From contig NZ_JAKSXW010000137.1 in the NCBI RefSeq assembly GCF_022829405.1, positions 1 through 50,707 on the forward strand: 50,707 nt of DNA. Direction: 5' to 3'. Origin of the DNA: Methylobacterium sp. J-076. GTDB lineage: Bacteria; Pseudomonadota; Alphaproteobacteria; Rhizobiales; Beijerinckiaceae. Positions 43,936 through 50,707 of the stretch are shown here, one piece after another. The position numbers and the translations under genes are program-made. Position 1 is the stretch's first letter. Every line of letters begins with the position of its first letter. Below the pieces are notes generated by a model. That model ran no database searches and was not told where the DNA came from. It saw only the letters and a list, made by a program, of their open reading frames with translations.

Positions 43936-44550
43936 ATGGTCGGTAAGCGGATCTGCCTCTCCGGTGTCGTGCTGGCGATGGGCCTCGCCGCCCTGCCGGC
44001 CCGTGCCGAGGAAGGCAACGTCTTCTCCAATCTGTTCAAGTACGGCGGGACGACGGTGCCCCCGTCCCAGGCGGTGGAGGTCGAGCCGGCCTATTGCCCC
44101 ACGGTGGACGTCTCCGAAGGCGGCGCGGCCCTGCGAATCATGGCCGGCGGCAATGTCCGCACGCAGATCGGCCTCGGCCGGATGGCACGGGAGTGCATCC
44201 GCCAACCGGACGGTTCGGTGCTGGTGAAGGTCGGCGTCGAGGCGCGGGTCCTGCTCGGCCCGGCCGGCGCTCCGGGCCGCTTCGACGTCCCGGTGACCTT
44301 CGCCATCAAGCACGCCGAGAAGGTCGTCACCAGCCGCGTGGGGCGCACCAGCGCCGAGATCGACCGCGGCGAAGCCCAGACCCTCGTGCAGATCGTGGTC
44401 GATGACCTGATCGTGCCGTCCGCCATGGCCTCGGATTACGACATCGAGGTGAGCCTCGGCAGCATCAAGGCACCGTCCGCGAAGGCGAAACGCCGGAAGC
44501 CGGCCGCCGCCGCGGCGGCACCGGCCGGCGGAGGTGACGCTGCCCAGTGA
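43936..44550 (+). CDS. Secreted hypothetical protein with Lys/Ala-rich C-terminus
   Basis: The 204-aa product has a signal peptide (KRICLSGVVLAMGLAALPARA|EE), then FSNLFKYGGTTVPP and a conserved-looking YCPTVDVSEGGAALRIMAGG...VRTQIGLGRMARECI core with two Cys. A beta-rich part (GSVLVKVGVEARVLLGPAGAPGRFDVPVTFAI) follows, and a tail of Lys, Ala, Pro (SAKAKRRKPAAAAAAP) suggests cell-wall or polyanion contact. It is common in Rhizobiales-type genomes as far as I recall, but I cannot name it. It lies between the IalB gene and the glycosyltransferases and overlaps the next start by 17 bp. Confidence 0.7.
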   Translation: MVGKRICLSGVVLAMGLAALPARAEEGNVFSNLFKYGGTTVPPSQAVEVEPAYCPTVDVSEGGAALRIMAGGNVRTQIGLGRMARECIRQPDGSVLVKVGVEARVLLGPAGAPGRFDVPVTFAIKHAEKVVTSRVGRTSAEIDRGEAQTLVQIVVDDLIVPSAMASDYDIEVSLGSIKAPSAKAKRRKPAAAAAAPAGGGDAAQ

Positions 44551-46525
44551 TCCCGCCGCGCCGGCCGCCGACTCCGCGTCAAAGCGGCCCTCGCGCCGGT
44601 TCGGCAGGCCGGTCGCCTTCCGCCTCGAACCGAGCGGCGATCCGGTCTTCGCCTCCCGGCTGATCCTTCCGGGTCGGCCCGGCGGGTGGGTCGTCATGAG
44701 CTTCTCGGCCGACGCCCTCGCGGCGCCGGGCCGTCCCGTCCTGCGGATCGTCCGGTCCGGGGGGGAGGTTCAGGTGGCGGTTCTTCCGGGCCCGGCACTG
44801 GGCCGCGCCCACTGGATCGGCCTGATTCCCGACGATGCCACGGAGATCCTGCTCTCGACCGTCCCCGGCACGATCCTCGAACGGGTCGGCCGCCGCAGCG
44901 AGGCGAGCATCGTTCTCGAATGCGCATGGCACCGTCCCGGGAACGCCCTCGCCGCCCTGCATGCGCGGGTGACGGGGCAGGCGCGGCGGGTCCGCGACAC
45001 GTTGAGGGGCGGCGTGGCCGTCACCCGGCAGCGTCAGTTCGCCCGGTGGGCCTCCCCGCGGAGCACCCCATTCACCGGTCCGGTGCCAGACCTCGCGATC
45101 CGCTGCATCGTCCTGGCGCGGCCGGGGCAGGGGAGGGGGCTTTCGCGCACGTTGGCGTCCCTCGCGAATCAATCCTTTGCGCCGGCCGTTACCGCGACCT
45201 TCCGGGACCCGGCCGACGGCGGTACGGGGGCCGCGTGGGACCCCGTGCTCCGGCCGGCGGATCTCCTCGAGGGGGCCGACGCCCTGTGCCTCCTGCATGC
45301 GGGGGACGAACTCGCGCCCGACGCCCTGGCGCTGCTCGCGGCCAGCCTCGGCGGGGCGGACCTGGCTTACGGCGACGAGATCGGGCCCGACGATGCGCCG
45401 CGCCTGAAGCCGGACTGGAGCGCCGACCTCGCCGTGGCGAACGGCTATGTCGGCCGGGTGGCACTGCTGTCGCGGGGGTTGATCGCGCGGATGTCCGACC
45501 GCCCCCTCGGGCCCGTGGCGGACGCCGCGATCAGCCTCGGCATCGCCGCCGCGCTCGCCTGCCGGCGGGCCGTCCACTGTCCGCGACCCCTCGGGCGGAT
45601 CGCAGACCTGCCCTCGGACGACGACCGGGCGCGCCGCCTCCTCGCCACGGGTATCCCCTTGCGCGGGGTGCCGCCGGATCGGCTCTGGCCCCTGCCGGAG
45701 CCCCCGCCGCTGGCGAGCGTGATCATCCCCTCCCGCGACAGGCTCGACCTCATCGCCCCCGCCTGCCGCGGGGTGCTCGATGCCACCGATTACCCCTCGT
45801 TGGAGCTGATCGTGGTCGACAACGGCTCCATCGATCCGGCCGTGCTCGCCTTCTACGAGGAACTCGGTCGCGATCCCCGGGTGCGGATCGTGCCTTTTCC
45901 GCACCCGTTCAATTTCTCCGCCATGGTCAATGCCGGCGTCGAGGCCGCGACGGGGCGGGTGGTCGTGCTCCTCAACAACGACATCGGGGTGCGCGGGGCG
46001 GGCTGGCTCGGCGAGATGGTCCGGCAGGCCCTGCGCCCTGAGGTCGGAGCGGTGGGGGCGAAGCTCCTCTTCGGCGACGGCACGCTGCAGCATGCGGGCG
46101 TCGTCGTGGGCCTTGCGGGGAGGGCGGGCCACATCCTGCGTCGGCGCCCCGCGGATACTCCGGGCCATCTCGGACGGCTGCGCGTCGCGCATGAAGTGTC
46201 GGCGGTCACCGCCGCCTGCCTCGCCGTCACCCGCGACAAGTACCGCGCGGTCGGCGGGTTCGACGCCGAGGCCTTCCCGGTGGATTTCAACGACGTCGAT
46301 TTCTGCCTCCGCCTGGGAGCGGCGGGGTGGAAATGCATCTGGACGCCGGCGGCCGAACTCTACCACTTCGAATCCTTCAGCCGCGGCCCCTCGGTGGGCG
46401 CCAAGCGCGAGCGGTTCGAGCGGGAGGCCGCCCGTTTCACGGAGCGCTGGCTGCAGGTGATCCGGCACGATCCGTTCTATCATCCGGCCCTGTCGCTCAC
46501 GACGTTCGGGGAGGACCTGGAATGA
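44534..46525 (+). CDS. Family 2 glycosyltransferase, large (663 aa)
   Basis: The N-terminal 390 residues are of no family I know, with a beta-rich part and a degenerate GT-like stretch (IRCIVLARPGQGRGLSRTLASLANQSF, then DALCLLHAGDELAPDALALLAASL). Residues about 393-640 are a GT-A GT2 domain: LASVIIPSRDRLDLIAPACRGVL, IVVDNGS, FNFSAMVNAGVEAATGRVVVLLNNDI (DXD region), and AVGGFDAEAFPVDFNDVDFCLRL. The fold thus seems to be present twice, the first copy decayed. It is cytoplasmic and probably adds sugars to a surface polysaccharide. GTG 44534 overlaps the previous gene; the stop overlaps the next start (ATGA). Confidence 0.88.
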   Translation: MTLPSDPAAPAADSASKRPSRRFGRPVAFRLEPSGDPVFASRLILPGRPGGWVVMSFSADALAAPGRPVLRIVRSGGEVQVAVLPGPALGRAHWIGLIPDDATEILLSTVPGTILERVGRRSEASIVLECAWHRPGNALAALHARVTGQARRVRDTLRGGVAVTRQRQFARWASPRSTPFTGPVPDLAIRCIVLARPGQGRGLSRTLASLANQSFAPAVTATFRDPADGGTGAAWDPVLRPADLLEGADALCLLHAGDELAPDALALLAASLGGADLAYGDEIGPDDAPRLKPDWSADLAVANGYVGRVALLSRGLIARMSDRPLGPVADAAISLGIAAALACRRAVHCPRPLGRIADLPSDDDRARRLLATGIPLRGVPPDRLWPLPEPPPLASVIIPSRDRLDLIAPACRGVLDATDYPSLELIVVDNGSIDPAVLAFYEELGRDPRVRIVPFPHPFNFSAMVNAGVEAATGRVVVLLNNDIGVRGAGWLGEMVRQALRPEVGAVGAKLLFGDGTLQHAGVVVGLAGRAGHILRRRPADTPGHLGRLRVAHEVSAVTAACLAVTRDKYRAVGGFDAEAFPVDFNDVDFCLRLGAAGWKCIWTPAAELYHFESFSRGPSVGAKRERFEREAARFTERWLQVIRHDPFYHPALSLTTFGEDLE

Positions 46526-48093
46526 GCCGCCGGGATCCGACCGGAAGCGGGGCCTACCTCGGCGAACCCTGCGGGGCGCCTCGGTCGCGTTCCGCCGTCG
46601 TCGCGGTGCTGCGCCGCCAGCCCCGGGCGGCCTTCGACGTGCTGTGGGCCTGGATCATGGGAAAGCGGTTGCGCGCCCGCCAGCGGCTCGCGGCGCTGAT
46701 CGGGATCGACCACCGCATCGCCCTGCCGGCATCGGTGATGGCGCGGCCGGCCGACGACGCGACACCCGCGGCGCATCCCTTCGTCCTCATCGGCGAGGGG
46801 AAGCTCCTCCCCGGCGGTGCCGAGCGGATCGCCCGCGCCTTCGCCGACGATCCCACGCTCCAGGCGATCTACGGCGACGGCCTGGTCCAGCACCGGGACG
46901 GCGGCCCCGCCTATCCGGTCCTTCCGCCGGCCTTCGATCCCGACCTGCTGATGGCGGTCGACTACCTCGGTCCCGTCGCCCTGCGCCCGGGGGCTCTGCC
47001 GGAGTCCCCGCCGGGCATCGCGGTCGATGCCGCCCTGCGCATCGCCGAGCGCCACGGGGCCGGCGCCATCGGACATCTGCCCGGTCTTCTCTCTGTCCGC
47101 CGGCCCGCGGGGACGCCCACGGCCGCGCGCCTCGCCGCCGTGCGCGCCCATCTCGACAGGACAGGCCGCGAAGCCGCCACCGCGATGCTCGACACGGGGG
47201 GGGTGATCCGCGTCACCCACCCCCTCGACGGAACGCCCCTCGTCAGCGTCATCGTGCCGACTCGCGACCGGCTCGACCTCCTCCGTCCCTGCCTCGCGTC
47301 CCTGCGGGCGCGCACCGCATGGCCGGCCTTGGAGATCCTGATCTGCGACAACGAAAGCCGCGAACCGGACACCATCGCCTTCCTGCAGGCCTTCGCGGGG
47401 GAGGGGAGGGGGGTCGTGGTGCCCTGTCCGGGGGCCTTCAACTTCGCGGCGATGAACAATATCGCCGCCGCCCAGGCCCGGGGCCGGCTGCTGGTCTTCA
47501 TGAACAACGACGTCGAGGCGTTCCGGCCGGACTGGCTGGTGGCCATGGCCCGGCACGCCCTCCGGCCGGAGATCGGCGCGGTGGGCGCCAAGCTCCTCGA
47601 CGGGGCCGGCCGGATCCAGCATGGCGGGATCGTGCTCGGAACGGGGGGCCTCGTGACCCATGGGCACCGGCACTTCCCCGGCGATGCGCCGGGCTATCTC
47701 TCGACGCTCCGCACCGCCCACCGGGTCTCCGCCGTCACCGCCGCCTGCCTGATGGTGGAGGCGGACAAGTTCCGCGCGGTCGGCGGTTTCGATGCCGAGG
47801 CGTTCGCGGTCGACTTTAACGACGTCGACCTGTGCCTGCGCCTGAATGCGGCCGGGTTCCGCACGCTCCTCGCACCGGAGGCCGTGCTCCACCACCGGGA
47901 GGCCGCGAGCCGCCGCTGGACGGACGAGGCCCGCGCCCGCCACGGGCGCGAGGTCGCGGCCCTGACAAAGAGATGGGGGCCGCTGCTGGTGCAGGACCCC
48001 CATTATCACCCGGGCTTCGCACCCGATCTCTCCACCCACGCCCGGCTGGCGCGGAATTTCCCGCGGGCCGGCCCCGTGCGCCGGCCCGCCTGA
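46522..48093 (+). CDS. Family 2 glycosyltransferase, tandem paralogue
   Basis: A 523-aa protein closely related to its upstream neighbour. The first 230 residues again hold a remnant-like GT stretch (HPFVLIGEGKLLPGGAERIARAFADD, IYGDGLVQHRDG). Residues about 238-460 are a complete GT2 domain with LVSVIVPTRDRLDLLRPCLASL, ILICDNES, FNFAAMNNIAAAQARGRLLVFMNNDV and AVGGFDAEAFAVDFNDVDLCLRL. A strong GGGGAGG precedes ATG 46522, which overlaps the upstream stop by four bases, so the two are translationally coupled. Tandem duplication with divergence suggests successive sugar additions. The acceptor is unknown. Confidence 0.88.
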   Translation: MSRRDPTGSGAYLGEPCGAPRSRSAVVAVLRRQPRAAFDVLWAWIMGKRLRARQRLAALIGIDHRIALPASVMARPADDATPAAHPFVLIGEGKLLPGGAERIARAFADDPTLQAIYGDGLVQHRDGGPAYPVLPPAFDPDLLMAVDYLGPVALRPGALPESPPGIAVDAALRIAERHGAGAIGHLPGLLSVRRPAGTPTAARLAAVRAHLDRTGREAATAMLDTGGVIRVTHPLDGTPLVSVIVPTRDRLDLLRPCLASLRARTAWPALEILICDNESREPDTIAFLQAFAGEGRGVVVPCPGAFNFAAMNNIAAAQARGRLLVFMNNDVEAFRPDWLVAMARHALRPEIGAVGAKLLDGAGRIQHGGIVLGTGGLVTHGHRHFPGDAPGYLSTLRTAHRVSAVTAACLMVEADKFRAVGGFDAEAFAVDFNDVDLCLRLNAAGFRTLLAPEAVLHHREAASRRWTDEARARHGREVAALTKRWGPLLVQDPHYHPGFAPDLSTHARLARNFPRAGPVRRPA

Positions 48094-48098
48094 CGCCC

Positions 48099-48893
48099 TT
48101 ACTGGACGAGGCGCGGGCCGCCCATCTGGACCTTCTCGTTCTCGGCCATGATGCCGAGGCGTTTGGCGACCTCGGTATAGGCCTCGATCAGGCCGCCGAG
48201 ATCCTTGCGGAAGCGGTCCTTGTCGAGCTTGTCGGAGGACTTGATGTCCCACAGGCGGCAGGAATCCGGGGAGATCTCGTCGGCGACGACGATGCGCATC
48301 ATGTCGCCCTCCCAGAGCCGGCCGGTCTCCATCTTGAAGTCCACCAGCCGGATGCCGACGCCCAGGAACAGGCCCGACAGGAAGTCGTTGACGCGGATCG
48401 CCAGCGCCATGATGTCGTCGATCTCCTGGGGGGTCGCCCAGCCGAACGCGGTGATGTGCTCTTCCGACACCATCGGGTCGTTGAGCTGGTCGTTCTTGTA
48501 ATAGAACTCGATGATCGAGCGCGGCAGCTGCGTGCCTTCCTCGAGCCCGAGCCGCGTTGCCAGCGAGCCCGCCGCGACGTTGCGCACCACGACCTCGAGG
48601 GGAATGATCTCGACTTCCCGGATCAGCTGCTCGCGCATGTTCAGCCGGCGGATGAAATGCGTGGGCACGCCGATGTCGTTGAGGTTCTGGAAGACGAATT
48701 CCGAGATCCGGTTGTTCAGCACGCCCTTGCCGTCGATGACCTCGTGCTTCTTGGCGTTGAACGCGGTCGCGTCATCCTTGAAGTGCTGGATGAGGGTGCC
48801 CGGCTCCGGCCCCTCGTAGAGGACCTTCGCCTTGCCCTCGTAGATGCGACGGCGGCGGTTCATGGGCGTGTACCGTGGTTTGAGGAAGTCCAT
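48099..48893 (-). CDS. purC: SAICAR synthetase
   Basis: PurC joins aspartate to CAIR in purine synthesis. The 264-aa protein begins [27 protein letters not shown], followed by [46 protein letters not shown], and [11 protein letters not shown]...[15 protein letters not shown], all typical. The start at 48893 has AGGAG nine bases upstream; ATG 48863 would shorten it by ten residues. The gene converges with the glycosyltransferase operon (5-bp gap between stops) and lies 199 bp downstream of nth on the same strand. Confidence 0.96.
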   Translation of the reverse strand: MDFLKPRYTPMNRRRRIYEGKAKVLYEGPEPGTLIQHFKDDATAFNAKKHEVIDGKGVLNNRISEFVFQNLNDIGVPTHFIRRLNMREQLIREVEIIPLEVVVRNVAAGSLATRLGLEEGTQLPRSIIEFYYKNDQLNDPMVSEEHITAFGWATPQEIDDIMALAIRVNDFLSGLFLGVGIRLVDFKMETGRLWEGDMMRIVVADEISPDSCRLWDIKSSDKLDKDRFRKDLGGLIEAYTEVAKRLGIMAENEKVQMGGPRLVQ

Positions 48894-49092
48894 GGGCCGG
48901 GGCTCCTGCGTAGCGCGACGAGTGAAGCGGGATCCGCGGCGCGGCGACCGGGCGCTCGGTCTGGAGACCGGACGGCCCCTCGCGATGGGCCCGGCGGCCA
49001 CGGGGCAAACTACCCGAAGCGGGCTGGCAGCACAACGCGTTAGCCCCCGCGCGCCGGGGCGGGGCCGGTGTGCGCCCAGCGCTCCCGCTGGG

Positions 49093-49827
49093 TCAGGCCG
49101 TCTTGGCGGGATAGCGGCAGAGGTCGCGGATCGGGCAGGACGGGCATTCGGGCTTGCGCGCCTTGCAGATGTAACGCCCGTGCAGGATCAGCCAGTGGTG
49201 GGCGTGCAGGAGGTACGGCGCGGGGACGAGGGCTTCCAGCTTCGCCTGGACCTTGTCGGTGGTGGAGGCCACCGCGAGGGGGATCCGGTTGGAGACCCGG
49301 AAGATGTGCGTGTCCACGGCGATGCGCGGGACACCGAAGGCCACGTTGAGGACGACGCTCGCGGTCTTCGCCCCGACGCCGGGGAGAACCTGCAGGGCCT
49401 CCAGGCTCGCTGGCACTTGGCCGCCATGCGTCTCGATGAGGATGCGCGAGAGGGCGATGACGTTCTTCGCCTTGGTGTTGAACAGGCCGATGGTGCGGAT
49501 GAAGTGGCGCACCCGCTCCTCCCCGAGCGCCAGCATCTTCTCGGGCGTGTCGGCGATCTCGAAGAGGGGGGCGGTCGCGAGGTTGACGCCCCGGTCGGTC
49601 GCCTGGGCCGAGAGCACCACGGCCACGAGCAGCGTGTAGGCGTTCGTGTAGCGCAGGTCGCTGACCGGTGCCGGGTTGGCGGCCCTGAAGCGCCGGAAGA
49701 TCTCCTCCACCGCCGCCCCGCCGACGGGCTCCGGCGCCGGGAATGCGGGCCCGTCGAGAGCCGCGTCCGGCGGTCGGGAGGCGAGCCGTCCGCTCGCTGC
49801 GGGGGCGGACGTCTTTTTCGCGGGCAT
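49093..49827 (-). CDS. nth: Endonuclease III (DNA glycosylase/AP lyase)
   Basis: The 244-aa base-excision repair enzyme removes oxidised pyrimidines and nicks abasic sites. The helix-hairpin-helix LPGVGAKTA holds catalytic Lys154; catalytic Asp172 is in AVDTHIFRV. The 4Fe-4S cluster uses Cys221, 228, 231 and 237 (C-x6-C-x2-C-x5-C). A flexible N-terminal extension of about 35 residues precedes the core, longer than in E. coli. The start ATG 49827 lies 20 bp from the divergent DUF2244 start. Confidence 0.95.
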   Translation of the reverse strand: MPAKKTSAPAASGRLASRPPDAALDGPAFPAPEPVGGAAVEEIFRRFRAANPAPVSDLRYTNAYTLLVAVVLSAQATDRGVNLATAPLFEIADTPEKMLALGEERVRHFIRTIGLFNTKAKNVIALSRILIETHGGQVPASLEALQVLPGVGAKTASVVLNVAFGVPRIAVDTHIFRVSNRIPLAVASTTDKVQAKLEALVPAPYLLHAHHWLILHGRYICKARKPECPSCPIRDLCRYPAKTA

Positions 49828-49847
49828 CGGCGCGTTATATCGGGGGG

Positions 49848-50369
49848 ATGGCGAGCGGCAATCCTTCAGTCCACCCGGACGGGCTCGATCCGGATTCATT
49901 CGACCGGCCGGTCTTCACGGCGACCATACGGCCGCATCAGTCGCTGAGCCGGCTGGGCTTCCGCGCGGTGATGGGCGGCCTGTGCTGCGTCTCCGTGGCG
50001 GTCTCGGTCTGGGCGTGGCGGATGGGCTTCTGGCCGATCGCCGGGTTCTTCGGCCTCGACATGCTAGGCATCTACATCGCCCTCAAGACGAGCTTCCGCC
50101 GGGGATCCTCCTTCGAGGAGGTGATGATCTCGCAGATCGAGATCCTCCTCGCCCGGGTGAGCCACCGGGGCGAGCGGCGGGAATGGCGGTTCAACCCCCT
50201 CTGGACGAAGCTCGTCTCCGTCGATGACGACGAGTTCGGTCTGCTCCGTCTCGCGCTGGTGTCCCGCCGCCAGGAGGTGGTGGTGGCCCGGGATGCCGGG
50301 CCGGAGGAGCGCGCCCGGATCGCCGACGGGCTGAGCCGGGCCCTGGCCGACATCAAGAAGGGCCGCTGA
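49848..50369 (+). CDS. DUF2244 membrane protein
   Basis: The 173-aa protein has FTATIRPHQSLSRLGFRAVMGGLCCVSVAVSVWAW followed by FWPIAGFFGLDMLGIYIALKTSFRR, two adjacent membrane helices, and a cytoplasmic part with EWRFNPLWTKL and RQEVVVARDAG. This matches the DUF2244 family of alphaproteobacteria, often near nth. Function unknown. A purine-rich GGGGGG lies directly before the ATG, so the ribosome site is unusually close. Confidence 0.85.
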   Translation: MASGNPSVHPDGLDPDSFDRPVFTATIRPHQSLSRLGFRAVMGGLCCVSVAVSVWAWRMGFWPIAGFFGLDMLGIYIALKTSFRRGSSFEEVMISQIEILLARVSHRGERREWRFNPLWTKLVSVDDDEFGLLRLALVSRRQEVVVARDAGPEERARIADGLSRALADIKKGR

Positions 50370-50441
50370 AGGCCCAGGGGACGCGTCACGCGGCCGTCAC
50401 GGGGGTCTGGCAGAAAAATCGACGGACCCCGGAAAAAGCCG

Positions 50442-50470
50442 TTGACGCGGCCCGGGACGATCCGTATACC
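50442..50470 (+). promoter_or_regulatory. Strong sigma70 promoter of an rRNA operon
   Basis: TTGACG (50442-50447), exactly 17 bp, then TATACC (50465-50470): near-consensus and the best promoter in the window. Two A5 tracts at 50414-50418 and 50433-50437, about two helical turns apart, could act as an UP element. The region from the DUF2244 stop (50369) to the window end has no ORF. Together with the boxA at 50666 this indicates the start of an rrn operon. Confidence 0.8.
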
Positions 50471-50665
50471 CCTGTTCATCGGCGCCGGCCGCGGAAGCGA
50501 ACCGGACGCTGAATTGTCTGTCTCCTGGTGCTGCGGATGTAGCGCTGAGGCGGGCGTCCTTACCGAACAATCGAGCGGGACGTGCCTGGCGGTGGTTTAA
50601 GCCTGGGATGGGTCGGTTCGTGACCTTCGGTGGGCGTGGGGTCTTCGCCTCGGGCGGGTGGCTCC

Positions 50666-50677
50666 GGCTCTTTGACA
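50666..50677 (+). promoter_or_regulatory. boxA antitermination element of the rrn leader
   Basis: GGCTCTTTGACA differs from the consensus TGCTCTTTAACA at two positions. In alphaproteobacterial rrn leaders the string CTCTTTGACATTGTGA, seen here, sits shortly before the 16S gene. It recruits NusB/NusE to prevent early termination. The window ends 30 bp later, so the 16S gene itself is outside. Confidence 0.75.
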
Positions 50678-50707
50678 TTGTGATATTGAGGAAGGGAGAC
50701 GCGGACG

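Overview
The window looks like one complete chromosomal contig from a GC-rich, methylotrophic alphaproteobacterium, most likely Methylobacterium or Methylorubrum. The pointers are very high GC, a formaldehyde-activating-enzyme homologue, GcrA, an IalB-family protein, AddA-type (not RecB) recombination, LpxI in the lipid A cluster, a Flp pilin with its CpaA-like peptidase, and a rhizobial-type rrn leader. The left end (2-67) matches a full-length, error-containing Illumina P7/i7 adapter. The right end stops in an rRNA operon leader (sigma70-type promoter and boxA) just before the 16S gene. Both are typical contig breaks. I see no CRISPR array, prophage, insertion sequence or tRNA gene.

Layout. 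1-428: adapter remnant and degenerate palindromic repeats. 429-3042: a Fae-like protein lacking the catalytic His, an NRAMP-like transporter with altered metal-site motifs, a 71-aa protein and a small lipoprotein. 3141-12004 (minus): envelope biogenesis cluster rseP, bamA, lpxD, fabZ, lpxA, lpxI, lpxB, with a terminator between bamA and lpxD. 12123-15609: an EmrAB-type drug efflux pair with an in-frame amber codon in emrA, a divergent tetR, and a perfect 21-bp palindrome between them. 15749-19739: trxA and a stand-alone addA. 19899-25604: a cell-division region with two different minC genes, the second heading minCDE; between them lie a fused PP2C phosphatase/Ser-Thr kinase and a formate/nitrite-family channel.

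25753-29860: a cytochrome P450 directly following an 881-aa ABC-exporter-like protein whose nucleotide-binding motifs are all lost. 30125-33846: typA, a tightly coupled operon of three small hydrophilic proteins, and cysK. 34056-39584: a TAXI solute-binding protein, gcrA, a patatin lipoprotein, a 42-aa peptide with an internal duplication, an SRPBCC protein, and a lytic transglycosylase preceded by a possible flavodoxin-fold remnant. 39589-42815: a PPP phosphatase, Flp-pilus parts and a DUF45 metalloprotease. 42819-48093: secreted proteins, IalB and two tandem GT2 glycosyltransferases. 48099-50369: purC, nth and a DUF2244 membrane protein.

Most of the window is ordinary core chromosome. The strongest candidates for undescribed biology are the pseudo-ABC/P450 pair, the His-less Fae homologue, the duplicated minC around a kinase-phosphatase/channel pair, the disordered three-gene operon and the repeat-containing 42-aa peptide. 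All functional roles are inferred from sequence reading; no database search was run.
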